In this document: in pieces, positions 1 to 12,284 of the stretch
Layout: each line of letters begins with the position of its first letter
Position numbering within the stretch: the first letter of the stretch is position 1
Source of the DNA: Paramarasmius palmivorus
Taxonomy: Eukaryota; Basidiomycota; Agaricomycetes; Agaricales; Marasmiaceae
Assembly (NCBI GenBank): GCA_037176845.1
Contig: JAYKXP010000063.1
Coordinates: 186,001-250,000, forward strand
Reading direction: 5' to 3'
Length of the DNA: 64,000 nucleotides
Notes under the pieces: generated by a model
The model's input: only the letters and a program-made list of their open reading frames with translations
What the model was told of the DNA's origin: nothing
Databases searched by the model: none
Program-made: the position numbers and the translations under genes

Positions 1-890
1 AAGCGTCAGTCTTCCGTAGAGCTTATTTATAACATCTAACAAATTTATTGGTTGAATAGCTCTAAATAGTCGAAATTTGAGGATCTGAAAAATAATGTAG
101 GAGTATGGTACTATCTGTTATTGGCACTACGCACTGAAGGAACGAGTATTTCATGTTTGTTGGCCGCCAATTATTACGTCATAACCTAGGTACCGGTCCG
201 GATCATGATGTCTGCGCGGAGCGCTCAAGCTTTACGGCGCTGCCAGCTCATCAGGGATTCTCACGCGCCCTTGACTTCTTCCCCCATCATCTGGCACTCC
301 CTTCGACTCCCTCGACACACCGGACGTCCTCGACAAGCCCACGACGCACCTTTCAACACTTTCCTTGGTACGTTCCTCCACAATCAACACCCCTGACACC
401 ACCTCTCAATATTCAATGCCCCCAACTCGACACTTGGTCCGCCCACAATATTTCCATCACCACACCGTGCCATGCTGCAGCCATTGGCGCCGTTTATTAC
501 TCACTCTCCTCCGTCGGCTTTACAATTTCATACCCACTAGTACTATCTCCAAGCCTCATTATTAGTCTGTACTTATAGTTACCTGTAGTTAGTTTCGTTG
601 TCCCATGTACTCAACTCAGTAATGTCTGTTAGCTATCAATGTAATGCCTCTGTTTATAATTGATATAATAATACATGGGTTTATAGTGACATTCCATAAA
701 TTCAGCCTGTTGTGACTTTATCCTTGCGTGAAAGTCTGATTCGAAAGCTCCCAGTTTGAAGTATATGCACATGTAACAGAGATCTGTGTGTATACTCTAT
801 GTATGTGTATGTACCTTTGGCAAAAATGATGTGTATATGTATATTCCCGGACCATTGTATGTGTACGCTCAAAATAATTTTTGAGCGTTT
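1..890. other. No recognisable gene
   Basis: I see no convincing gene here. An open frame on + from 153 to 578 is rich in Ser, Thr, Pro and His and matches no family I know. The rest is AT-rich and holds no long frame. It borders the repeat copy that begins near 900. Confidence 0.4.
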
Positions 891-899
891 TGAACGGTA

Positions 900-2360
900 T
901 AAGATGGGCTACAGGGCTTGATGGTACGTTCTTTGTCTTCTCCCATCGCGATACTAAACCTGAACGTGTATACAGCAGTTGCATCCAACCCGCAAAGACA
1001 CAATCCATATCTCGCTCTGACGGAAGAAACTAACATGAATCCCCAACTTGCAAGTATGAGTACCTCTCGCTACCTCCATCGATCAAACTCAAGCTTCTTA
1101 TCCTTTGGTAACAGAAACCGAATATACGGCTGTGGAAGGTCTGAAGTTTTGCACCCTTTCCGATATCTACATCGCTGTCCCTTTTACCCCTGCTCATATC
1201 GAGCTTGATGAACTCCCGCCGCTTCTCGTTCACTCGTGTCACATGCTCTAAAGCCCCATCACCATTCGAACCCTTTTTTTTACATCAATCGGATTCACCT
1301 TTCCCGCCACGCCCGATGGCTAGGCAGTTTCACCACGGTTAAACTTACTGTACTGTTTTACTGTATGGCATCGTGTCTGGTCGGATGAGCGGTATGGGCG
1401 CTACCTTGTGGCCCAGATGATACTTCTCCAACCCCACTTCTTCTCTTCTATTCGCGAGGTACCCTTTTGGCCCACGGAGAACAAGGATACTATCATCCGA
1501 GCGCCTATCTTATACCCGCTGTTACGTAGCGTGTACTATGAGCGGCGTTGCTATCACATCCGCCGTTCTCTCTTTTGTCGCCTTAGAGCTCACACGCTTA
1601 TCGTTCCTGCATAATCAGGGATGAAACTTCCAGAGAAGGATTATGGACGTTTTTGTATGCTTCTTTACTTGGGCACGAATACACGGGTAGGTTACAGCGA
1701 GCCGCCCGTCCATCGAGCCGTTTAACTCAAAAGTGACACGCGTGATGTTGCCTCTTGAACAGCAAGCGACAAGAAGTATTTGTTTCTATTCCGGGCTCAG
1801 TGGAATATCAGACCCAGTTCCAATCGTACAGCCATGAGCTAACATTGACCAGCCGTCTGACGCTCAATCTGTTCTGGCCATTCACCCTGTTACATGGTGC
1901 TTGATGAGTCTCCTTCACCGTTCCGGAGCATTTGATCGTACCTAGCATGATTACTTCACTAGAGAGATCCCTCGTGACTCAGGCTGGGCCTGATGAATAC
2001 CATCAGGCCAGCGAGTCTCAGTACGAAGACACGTTAGCGTGCATAGAACAGCTTCTTTAACAGCTCAATGCAATTCGAAGGGGACAGAGACCCTAACCCC
2101 AAGTTTGAGGCCTGTCCATATTTGGAATATCCGCACCATATATGGTGCGTGGGAGCGTGTCTGAGCCAGGTTCACTCGCAACAATCTCAAAAGGAGCCTC
2201 ACCTAAAGGTTCGGCAATGAGTGCCACCAACCGGATGTTTTAGAAAGACAGAGATAGGCGAGCGTCTACTATTGCTGTACAACGCTTCTATTACGATGAT
2301 ACCCAGGAGTATGGCCTATACAGCTATGACCTGTGAGGTATGTGATCGAACCAAAATATC
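900..2360 (+). repeat. Dispersed repeat, copy A, with relic of an unknown coding gene
   Basis: This stretch recurs as a diverged reverse-complement copy at about 25485-26965. Conserved blocks are 1030-1240, 1375-1610 and 1620-2030. The block at 1378-1530 keeps the same protein frame in both copies: VWSDERYGRYLV, then a conserved stretch containing SSIREVPFWPT and IIRAPILYPLL. This suggests that both descend from a coding gene, which I do not recognise. Part of the right end (about 2240-2340) recurs again at 4740-4870. No transposase or terminal repeat is visible, so it could be a segmental duplication or an unclassified mobile element. Confidence 0.6.
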
Positions 2361-2964
2361 TTGCATCTGATCGAACGAACTTGTGCACTTCATCAGGCCC
2401 TGCTTGTAGTCATCAACCGCATCTTCAACTACACCTGGCTTAACAACTTTTGGAGGAGGTTCTTTCCGTCGGCGTGAGGCCTATATGGAAAGACACGTGT
2501 TTACCTCGTGCAGGACACACGTCAGAATATACAGGACCATCAGGGATATCAATACTGGGGAGCTTTAATTCTGAAGGAGCCTACCGATCATGGTGCGGAA
2601 TATATCCACGTCAACTCAATCCTGGACGTGTCCTTTCCGATCCTTCTCGGAGTAGCTGCTATTCGTCTGCGCGAACTATGTATTTAAACACGTTGAAATG
2701 GCGGGAGATTTAAAATAATCTACGGCTCTTTCCTCTGCGCCACCTTACATGAGGGTACTTCATGGTGCTGCCTGTTTTCTTTCATGACCCTGCTTGATGA
2801 ATCGAATTCATCGTGAATTAGGACAGACGCAGACACGCACGTCAAGATAGCAACCTTCACCCGATGCTGAAGGGGAACACATTTTTTGAGCTTTTATAAT
2901 GTGGCTAGCTAGAGCTTCCAATGCAGCTTCCCACCCTTTTATCCTGTCCCTCAGTAGACTCTAC

Positions 2965-3758
2965 ATGTTGAACAATAGAAGAGCCTACGTTAACCGCGAC
3001 GCCGTCAATAATGTCGAAGAGGATCAATATAATAGCAGCAGTGGGGATAGCTACATCGACGGCACCCATTATTACAACAACGGCGACGGTCCTCAGAATA
3101 TCAACAATGGTAGCGGAAGCCAGAACATAAACACCGGCTCGGGTGAACAGTATAATGATTATGGTAAGTAATAGGCCTACAGTTTAGATCTGGACGTGAA
3201 AATGACACTGCATGTAGGTTGCGGACAATCGCTTTCACGTCGTAATGAATATGAACCCGGACCTGAAGTGCATAATTCCTCCAATTGCTATTGAATTAAT
3301 CATAATAATGAGCATGAAAAATAGGGGAGATACCACGATTACGGTCGTCCTCCATTTCATCAGAGCATTGAGACTCATGATCACGCACAAAATGAAGCCG
3401 AAATTTTTTTACACCCGACTCGAGCCAATGAACACCAAAATAATACCATCTCTCAAAGCGATAGCACCTCAGGTATGTCCATCTCAAATGTATGACGAAA
3501 GCTTATACATACGATCCAGACCACAAAAGCCTGCACGCACAGATGAGCCCAGCGTCACACACCCGGACAAGGTACCAGAACTTGCATCCCAGAGGCAGGA
3601 TGAAAGTGACAACAACGCTGCTGAACGCTATGGCAAACGTCGACTACCGAAAGAGATCGTGCTGGTTGACCATTTGCATGATTATACTTATTCTTTCACT
3701 CCTCAGACTTTGCGTATATGTTCATCCAGGCCTTTGGCGATTTATGTCGTATTTTTGA
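2965..3758 (+). pseudogene. QNIN-cassette protein gene, locus 1 (decayed, with C-terminal hydrophobic tail)
   Basis: Exon 1 starts at the ATG at 2965; the same ATG context follows a pyrimidine-rich leader in the copies at 10111 and 22142. It encodes an Asn/Gly-rich cassette: DAVNNVEEDQYN, then HYYNNGDGPQNINN and GSGSQNINT, ending at a GTAAGT donor near 3166. A short intron ends at the AG before 3217. Exon 2 encodes a His/Tyr/Asn-rich stretch (QSLSRRNEYEPG, GRYHDYGRPPFHQS) with two in-frame stops, then another donor near 3473. The last coding block (about 3625-3758) encodes a basic stretch and a hydrophobic helix (CWLTICMIILILSLL), ending in a stop. The layout is cassette, low-complexity region, membrane tail. 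The stop at GRYHDYG is shared with locus 4, so this copy is probably a pseudogene or is spliced differently. No known domain is present. Confidence 0.55.
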
Positions 3759-3859
3759 CAAAGTATTCTGACTCCGTGCCACGTTCCTTTTCCTTTATAG
3801 CCAGCGTTCACTTGATACAATGTCATTGCATCAGCTCTTTCGCAACTCTTGCGTGATCA

Positions 3860-5890
3860 TGAGTGACGGCAAATAAACACACACACATTTTCTTGGAACA
3901 GCTATAAGTTGAACAGACAGACATTGTTCAGCTGTACCAGTAAACAAAGTTAGAAACCACGATCAAACAGGCCACGATATTCGACTCACCGGGTCGTTCT
4001 GTCCACCCCACACCTTTGAACCACCCAATATCAACAAAAACGTCCAAATTTAAAGATGAGAGATATATCGTCCGGATAATCGCGTTCGTAGAGGTCCAGT
4101 GGTTAGGGAACAGGTTAACAAGGAACATCATTTGCATCCGGATCTTCTCATTCCCGGAATTCTTGTACCGGAACGCCTATCCTCTCCGCTTTCTATCATG
4201 GTCACATCTAAAGGTAGATTTGGAATCGATATATCGGTGGTGCGTGCTCGCTTCCAGCGTTCGTAGAACTTCCATGAATGCTGTTACTGTCCATGCGGAA
4301 ATATCAGCGACTGTGTGCATATTGCGCACAGGGAAGCTGTCAAAAGATGACTATTCTGAGGTCATGAATGAGCATCTTGGATGTGCGATTCCTTCTCAAG
4401 TAGGCTGTTTCTTCGCAGCCCAATGGTCTTCTCCATGAGAGTTTGCAATGTCTGATTAGCTGCAACTGACCCTTGCTCTTTTCTTTGACAGGTTATACAA
4501 ACGTGTAGTCACAATCTTAAGGTATCCCTTTCATTTCGCTTGTTTAACGGTGGCCGTTTCGATCGAACCTGATGATGCATAGCTTTGGAGTACATGTGGG
4601 AGTATAGTGGGTCTAGGTACGAAGACGCGGTAGTGTACACATAACAGCTTCATTGACAGCTCAATACAAGCAGTGCATCAATCAATTTGTGCTTCGTAAG
4701 CTTTGCTTCGTCGGCGCTTGTGATTTCCTCAAGGAGCGAAACGATACCAGACGGTACGTTTTAAGGACGGAGATAGGTGAGCGTCGACTATTGCTATTCA
4801 CAGTGCTTCTATCATGCTGACACCCATACACGAAACTCTCGCACATACAACTATAACCTTGCCGATCAATATATACAGCAGTAACCATTTCAAATACACT
4901 TCACTATCGCAGCCTGCTTCTTCGATCCTTCCGTACCACATCAGAGCTGCGCTGATTGTATGGGGTTTCTAATATCAGCACCTACATCACCACTCGGGTT
5001 GGGAACCTTTCCGAAAGGTTTCTTTCCATTTGGTTGGCGTGAGGCTAGTGTGTGGGAAGACAGATGGTCTGGGACCGTGGAAGTATGATCCCTGCGTTGA
5101 TCGTATGAGTCCATATCAAGTTTCTAGTTGGATATTATCCAGGTACAAAATGAATATTTAGTGATTAAGGGGATTGGTGGTGGCGGTCCCCGAGTACGAC
5201 CATAACTATCTCCTGGAAACAAGGCTGCTGGTGAGTGCCGATAGTCCGATGCTGATATCCAACAGAGAACTGCGTGAGGAAGTGACTCCACGGAAATTCA
5301 AGATTCTCACATGCTCCGAACCCTGCTTGATGGATTGAAATTCTTTGAAAAGCAAGATAAGGTAACACGGTACCGACAAGCGTTTGGATTGTAGGAGAAT
5401 ACATAGGGGATAGAGTTGGTGAATACTGAGAAGCGATATGTATAATTCTGGATCGTGGCGTACTGGAGCATGAAGATAATGTCTTTTGAATACGTTATCG
5501 GCTTGGCCTCCGATGCCTTAGGCTCTGGCTCGACAGATCGAGTCGCGCTGAATGTGCCCATATGAACTCGCATCGATTCAGGTATGGATAGATTGTTTGT
5601 ACCGTTGGTTACACAAATGAGAAATTCATCCGCAAGTTATGAATACTTCTACAGGGATCAGACTGACGTGAATAGAGTATCATAGTAAAAGCAACAGTGT
5701 CATAATATCGCTTCGCTCCTGCTGAGAAATCAACTCTTCTTTCATGGTGATGTCGCAGCATCCGTCTGCCCCAGTGTGATCACCTATTCCTTTGGGTTCT
5801 GGACGGTACAGAATCTGACGATTGGGAGGCAGAAGACTGGGAATACGACTGGTTCAGTGCCGAAGCTATATCCAATGTGTCAAATTGTTG
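3860..5890. other. No recognisable gene; short repeat relic inside
   Basis: Frames here are short. The longest (+, 4016-4438) resembles nothing I know. Positions 4740-4870 repeat part of copy A (2240-2340) with clear but diverged similarity. Nothing else is supported. Confidence 0.35.
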
Positions 5891-5899
5891 CAATGCCAA

Positions 5900-6235
5900 T
5901 AATATATCTGATATACCTCTGGAGTCATAGTTATGCTGAGATCCAGATCCAGTGTTGATGTTCTGTGTCCCGTTACCAGTGTTGATGCTTTGGGGTCCGT
6001 TACCATTATTGTTGTAGTGCGTTCCACCACTGTATCTTTTGTCACTGCCTATACTGTCGTATTAGTATTCGACATTTCTGTGAGTGTGAGGACGCACTCA
6101 TGTTACACGGGAGTACTGTGAAAGGAAGTATGCAAAGTGATAGCATGCTGAAGAGTGTATTTAAGCCAATTGTACGGCGTTAAACATGCCCCCCGTGACC
6201 CTTGAGGCTGGCCCACTTCGTGCTGATAGAAAATG
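5900..6235 (-). pseudogene. QNIN-cassette exon, locus 2 (fragment)
   Basis: Read on the minus strand, this encodes GGTHYNNNGNGPQSIN, then TGNGTQNIN and TGSGSQHNYD, ending at a GTATAT donor near 5920. The 5' part is interrupted by an in-frame stop before the cassette, and I find no start codon. The block is the inverted counterpart of locus 7 at 24215-24505: the flanks also match, including a conserved stretch beyond the cassette at 6120-6230. No downstream exon is recognisable. It is best read as a relic of the cassette gene family. Confidence 0.6.
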
Positions 6236-6299
6236 TCCACAAGATCGGTGGAATGGAACTTTTGAATTACTGAATCAGATATAGATCTTAGCTTGTATG

Positions 6300-7260
6300 G
6301 TCACACTTTCGCATGGGAGGAATACCATGCTCTTACCACCGTGATAGTCACCCAGCTTGCAATTTCTTGTCGAGCGCTTGTAGTTCCTAATCGGCTTTCT
6401 GAGGATGCTGAGATGTATGATCATGTGGATAAGACTTGTACCAGGTGGCCAAGGATAAAAACTTGCTACCCACCAAACCGTTCAGGTCGTGGAGCATATG
6501 ATGTATCGATACTCTCGGTCTTGTAGAAGTGATCATCAAGGGTGCGTAAGAGAAAATTACATCATGGATCGTCTGGTAGCATCGCGCCCAAAATCCGAGA
6601 CAAATGAGTTCAGAAGTTTCACTTGAAAGATATAGCACGTGTGTCGCGTGTTAATTAATATCTAATGCATCATATGCCTACGGCGTGACGGAGAATAAAT
6701 GAGGAAGCTATGATGGTGTACCTTGGCATTCGAAAAGACGCTGACACCTCTTTATGACGATCGATTGTGTACTTGTCTGAACAGCCTCCCCGGCTCACTA
6801 GAGAAATCCATATCTACGGTGCAGGATTGCGGTATATAGTAATAGTTGTCCTTGGCCATTTCGGCTAGCCGTTCATGCATGATGCACTCTCAACCCTACA
6901 GACGGACCGCGCATTTGTGATTAGGTAGGCAAAACTAGAATAAAATTTGATTCACAAGTTGAAACGTAGTGCAGAACGATCCATTGTACATGTAAACTTT
7001 CATACTGGTGAATGAACTTCGGACGCACTTTACGAGTAATCCGAAATTCCGAAGCGTCATATTTTGGCTGAATTCGGAAGGGTTTGTTGCTTTTATGGAT
7101 AGAACTCTCACTACGGGCAACATCAATTGACGAAGATAGTCATGACGAGCTATCTAGACTGAATGCATGAACACTGGAGGTTGGTATATACAAATATAAC
7201 ACAGAAAACAAAAAGATACAACGATGCCTAATTCCTAATTACATTTATGGATGACGAGAC
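6300..7260. other. No recognisable gene
   Basis: Only short frames in unrelated phases are present. I see no repeat, RNA gene or conserved protein segment. Confidence 0.35.
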
Positions 7261-7267
7261 CAATCAG

Positions 7268-8792
7268 TCATTCTGCATCTGATATTGAGCGACCTTCTAC
7301 CTCTCCGACTCCTTCGTCAGCATCTCTATCGTCATCTCCAACTTCACCAGGCTTAGGTGCCCTTCCATGCGTTCCCTTTCTGTCTGATTGTCGTAAGGCT
7401 GAGGTATCGGAAGACACATAGTCAATTTGTGAGGAGGGAGAGTTGGCGTGTGCGTAGCCCTCTTCTACATTCCCAGGAGCGTAATGGGCGGTTGGTCGAG
7501 AAGCTGGTCTTTGCACAGGTGGAGGTGCTCCCCGAGTATAACCGTCCCTTTGAGATACGGCTAGTAGAGGAGGATATGGGTGCCAATCATTAGTGAGTGG
7601 ATACCCAGAATTTCGTTCCGTATTGTATTGGGGGTAATCTTCATCTGGTTGAGAAAGACCCCAGCCAGCATGATAAGGATGAACGAACCCTCGGGGGCGA
7701 CCATGCTCATCATAAACTAACTATGGCTGAAGGCGGGCAGGGTTTGGATAGTTCCTATATCCTGGCTGACTACTAGACTCCGTATAGGCCCGTGGTTCTG
7801 ATTGAGGGGAGCAGTACGCCCCTGGTCACTCATATTCCCATCCTGTGGGGTGTCCAGAGCCTATTACATTCTACATCAGTTCTGCTCAAGTCTCTTGAAT
7901 AGACTTAGGGCTCTTACGGTTGCACGCGCGACCGTCAGGATTTTTCGATTATTCCCAAATTAGGCAAGTCGGAATGTTTCGCCTTTCAGGTAAACTTGAC
8001 CTTGTAACGTCGAGAATACGCTGTAAAATTGCCATTCTGCCATATGTAGACGATTCAGGATGTAGATGAGGGTATATCAATGAATTCCATGTGCAACTTA
8101 AAGCAAAAAATGCCGTTTTTCGCAGGGTTGGAACGTCGTGCCCTCAGTCCTGTAGTCAACTGTTTACTTATCTTGTAGATGTCAACATTGGGCATAACAA
8201 GGGTGAAGGACAGGCTCACAACCAGTAAATATAGATGAATTAAGATCCACTCTATCTAGCACTTTCTTAACTGTACATAAAATTCTATGGACATGGTTGC
8301 AACCGCGCAGAATTGGCAGGGATTCAGTCATCTATCGTCGTAGACTTTTGACTTTAGCACTTCATGAACTTAGTAGGTCTAACCGAAGTTGATTTCTGGT
8401 TCTATAGGCTCATTCAAGCAGGTAATCGACGAGTCGAAGCTGCACTAATCGAAACATTCCGACTTGCCTAATTTGGGAATAATCGAAAAATCCTGGCGGT
8501 CGCGCGTGCAACCGTAAGAGCCCTTACCTTGTGAACGGCTGTCGATCGTGTGGCTATTTTGGGTGCCATTGCCACTATTAACATGCTGAGGACCGTCACC
8601 AGTGTTGTTATAGTGGCTCCCATCGAAATATTGATTCTGCGTTCCGCCGTAGTGTTGGGTTCCATCGACGTGCTGGGGACCACTACCCTCGTTGTTGTAT
8701 TGATTTCCCCTGCCAGAATTATTGTATTGATTCCCGTTGACATTATTGAATGCACCGCCCTTGATATCGAACCCGCCGTGATTGTTGAACAT
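7268..8792 (-). pseudogene. QNIN-cassette protein gene with Pro/Tyr-rich second exon, locus 3
   Basis: Exon 1 starts at the ATG at 8792 after a pyrimidine-rich leader. It encodes GGAFNNVNGNQYNN, then diverged repeats (GSGPQHVDG, NTGDGPQHVN, SGNGTQN), and ends at a GTAAGG donor near 8526. The intron holds a 618-bp foldback element (7907-8524). The second exon begins after an AG at about 7840-7865 and runs to a stop at 7268. It encodes a Pro/Tyr/Gln/Asn-rich stretch (QPGYRNYPNPA, DEDYPQYNTERN, NDWHPYPP) and then an acidic, Asp/Glu-rich tail (EVGDDDRDADEGVGEVEG). Two in-frame stops, TGA near 7830 and TAG near 7728, break this exon. The composition resembles the intact genes at 52.5 and 58.5 kb, but no membrane tail is seen. 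Probably a pseudogene. Confidence 0.6.
7907..8524. mobile_element. Foldback (MITE-like) element inside an intron
   Basis: Positions 7907-7981 and 8450-8524 are inverted copies of each other over 75 bp; I find one mismatch (T/C near 7935). They enclose 468 bp without an open frame of note. The right end lies within a few bases of the 5' splice donor of the cassette exon that ends near 8526. There is no transposase. I infer a non-autonomous foldback element, although a local inverted duplication is also possible. I could not define a target-site duplication with confidence. Confidence 0.65.
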
Positions 8793-8899
8793 GCTGGAAG
8801 CGGAGTGAGAGGAATAGCGAGTTGTGAAGGGTGATGTCGGGTCTGAAAATGTATATCTGGGATGCTAGGCATCAAAGGCCGTTTTTTGACCATATCACA

Positions 8900-10050
8900 A
8901 GTCTAGTGGCGTTGTTCACGGGTCATGATTTCGGCGTTTGCACTGAACACATTCTCGTAACGATATTTCTGCTGTGTTATACTGATAAGTACTCACATAA
9001 TACACCGTGTTGGAAGGAATACTAATTGGTAGTAGAGAGGTGTATACATGCAAATCTAAATTCTCGCTATTCTAGGCTTAGATTCCGCCGGGCGTGTGAA
9101 GTGCGAAAGTTTTAACATATGTGATGAATGGGTCAGCGGCTTCGGGAATGGAGTGGGCAAAACAAACCCAGGATTCACCACAAGTCAATCCTTACACTGT
9201 TTGAATGTTGAAAGAGGTCACCAGGCAAGAAACCCCGGGCGGCGGGCGCTTGAAGCTGACACGTCTTGTGCCTGGATGACGTATTTTCTTTTCATCACAA
9301 CCGCAATGTCCGCGGATGCTGTTTTTACAGCTTTACAGCAAGTTCAATTCCCCTGAAAGCAAGCACCAGAATTACTTCTGTTTGAAGTGCCAGCAAGCTT
9401 TATCACATCACACCATTGTCACACCAAATCATTGGGCGAGCAAAAATAACAAGGTTTGAGGACCCCTTGCACGAGAAGTATATTCGACTAACTCAAATCC
9501 TTGATAAATTACATTGGGTATATCGCACGATAGTATAACTATGTGCTCTATTGGTCGATATTTCAGTACAAACAGCTTTCAATGAATTCGAGGGATATAT
9601 TGTGACCATCAATTCGTCTGGCCTTTGATGATTCTTTCCATTCTTGGAGTGCTCGAAGATCGGAATGCACGTAAAATTCCTAGCGGTCCTAAAACGCGCT
9701 TTTTTGCCGTTGGAGAGGGCCGAGGGGGCTATGGGGGTGCCCTGAGGCTGCTAGCTGACACGGTACGGTACATCGGGCCTATCTACTGAGACGGTCAGGT
9801 GGCTGGAGTGGAACCCGAGCTGGAGAGGTGGACCAGGTCCACCACTCCGCCGTCAAGATCCGATTCAGCACTAATCCTTCAATGAAAGACTTTCAGAAGT
9901 ACCAGTCAAAACTTATAGTCGATCGTAAATTTGGACTGCGCCGGGCTATGTGTAGTGGCGTTTAATTCATGATCGAGTGAGGTAACATGCAGCAATAGCG
10001 CTGTAGCACACCCACCTCTTGACCTAAGTCTTAAGCGGAGCTCTTTTAAC
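8900..10050. other. No recognisable gene
   Basis: Short frames only; the ORF on + at 9096-9356 has no recognisable similarity. The last 60 bp (from about 10028) match the leader that precedes the cassette exons at loci 1 and 5, including a GAGCTCTTTTAACG box. Confidence 0.4.
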
Positions 10051-10110
10051 GTGGTTAACGCTGCCAGCACAGCTTGCCATCCTCTCATCCTCTCCCCCAG
10101 CAGACGCTAC

Positions 10111-10872
10111 ATGGTTACTGATAGCAGAGTCTACATTGACCGCGACGCCGTCAATAATGTTGACGGGGATCAATACAATAGCAGTGGTGGGGATAGCTAT
10201 ATCGACGGAACCCATTACAATAACAATGGCGACGGTCCTCAGAATATCAACAATGGTAGCGGAAGTCAAAACATAAACACCGGCCCAGGTGAGCAGTACA
10301 ACGATTTTGGTACGTAATAAGCCTACGATTTTGATCTGGAGCTGAAGAGTGACATTGCATGTAGGTCACAGACAACCGTTTTCACGTCGTAATGGATATG
10401 ACCTTGGATCAGAAGTGCATGATTCCTCCATTTCGTATCGAATGATCTATAGTAATGGACATGGAAAATAGGGGAGATACCGCGACTACGGTCTTTCTCC
10501 ATATCATCAGAGCATTGAGGATCATGGCTACACGCAAAATGGACCTGAACACAGTTTACACCCGACTCAACCCTACGAACGTCAAAATAATCCCATCTCT
10601 CAAAACAATAGGATCTCAGGTATGTCCATCTCAAATGTACGACGATAGCTTATACGTACGATCCAGACCATGAAATCTTACACGCACAGATGAGGCGAGC
10701 GTCACAGACTTATCCCGGAGGCAGGGTAATAGCGCTACTCAACGCTGTGGCAAACTTCGACTACGGCGGGAGATCGTGCTGGTTGACCATTTGCATAATC
10801 ATACTTAGTCTTTCTCTCTTCAGTTCCGTATACGTTCACCCGAGCCTTTGGCCATTTATGTCGCATTTTTGA
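10111..10872 (+). pseudogene. QNIN-cassette protein gene, locus 4 (paralogue of locus 1)
   Basis: Exon 1 starts at the ATG at 10111 and encodes DAVNNVDGDQYN, HYNNNGDGPQNINN, GSGSQNINT and GPGEQYNDFG, ending at a GTACGT donor near 10312. After a short intron, exon 2 (about 10368-10619) encodes a Tyr/His/Asn/Gln-rich stretch (RRNGYDLGSEVHDSS, GRYRDYGLSPYHQS, ERQNNPISQNN). It has one stop, at the same residue as in locus 1, and then a GTATGT donor. The last block (10729-10872) encodes a hydrophobic tail, CWLTICIIILSLSLFSSVYV, with a stop at the same relative position as in locus 1. Loci 1 and 4 are direct repeats over about 900 bp. If the shared stop is real, both were dead before they diverged. 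Confidence 0.58.
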
Positions 10873-10899
10873 CAAAATATGCTGGTTCTGCACCATTGT

Positions 10900-12170
10900 A
10901 TTTTGCCTCGATAACCAGCATTTACTCTACAATTATACCCTGGGACATTGTATCAGATCTTTGGCGACCTGTGTACGAGTTACAAGATACTCGCATACCC
11001 TGAGATTCAAGCCAGACGTCAGAGTTTCGGTCAAAGGCTTGATTACGACGCTTGTCACCTGTACCTCATTCATTACACCAGTCCGAGGCTATGTCTGGAT
11101 CCAGGTGCACGGTCAGGGCAGGAATGAAAAGGGAATAAGATACCCGAGAGGGATTATGAGGTTTTACTGGAGTCTCCCGCGACTTGGCACACCGGGATCC
11201 CCATGACTCGAAGGCATGTCCAGAAAATGAGGTTCGGTGCCAGCCGACTGCCTCGTGCGGTTGGAACCCAGGTGGCGTGGTGTGGGCGTGGTGGCACAGT
11301 ATTAAGTGATAGTAGACGCCCATTAAAGCTTCCTTCAATTCTACGTGGGTCGATCCAGTTACCCACCGAACTACGATGCTGCAACGGTTGGTCTGGACTC
11401 TAGGCCAATAGGAGGATCTACTTCAGCAATGGTAAGTATGAGATCGAATCTTGGAACTTGAAGATACAAGTGGGTTCATTGCAGATTCGTTCCGATCTGT
11501 CCGGTCTCTGTTTAGTTTGCACTCGAACCAAGGAGAGACATCCACCTACATTCGCGCTAACACCCATGGAAACAGTTTGTGAAACGGTTGGTGATGTTCA
11601 GCTGAATACTAATTCGCGAGAGCGTTGGGCGAGTGCAACTCTATCAAATAGCATCAGTCATGTTCCTGTGCTGGATTGACGCAGTTAATGAGCAACTTTG
11701 AACCTTTCGGTGACGATGAAGATCATCGTGGTACAAGACCAAGTGCCAGTGGTGCTCAAATCAATGGGATGCAATTGGACATCAGGTGATGTCATTTCCG
11801 AATGACACGTGTGACGCGCAAGCTGGGTACGTTCCTGTCGAATTGACAAAGATGTGGCTGACGACATTTTACGGATTTGCCGAAACCCAAAATGGATTCG
11901 ACAATCTTTTTTTGGGAAATCCTTGTCATTTGTTTTCACGTCATCCACAATCCACCTCTACCTTTTCCTTTGCGACTCGCATCCTCTGGCTCTTATACAG
12001 GCGTAATTTAACACCATAAATGTTTTGAGATGTAATATAGATGACTTGGTCACCATCCCGGGTTTTTTTCCCCAGACACGGCACGAATTTACTAATGCAA
12101 TTGGTTTGTCATTCTGACTCAATTCCGCCAGGTTGATCAATGTGACGAGATCGGAGACGAAGAACACGGT
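10900..12170. other. No recognisable gene
   Basis: Overlapping short frames occur on both strands around 11066-11400, but none shows a recognisable domain or convincing intron structure. I cannot support a gene. Confidence 0.35.
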
Positions 12171-12284
12171 CCTACAGGTCGATGGCGTCCAAGAAATGAA
12201 AGAATACCATATCCTGAAGAGGAAAGAAAATGCGTATCAGAAGATCTGCGGGGCATAACCCCCTTCCGAACTTTGTTGGCTGCT

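Noticed and set aside
8550..8834. Ile/Val-rich frame on the plus strand
   Set aside because: It is the complement of the Asn-rich cassette (AAT and AAC read backwards as ATT and GTT); the same hydrophobic shadow appears over every cassette.
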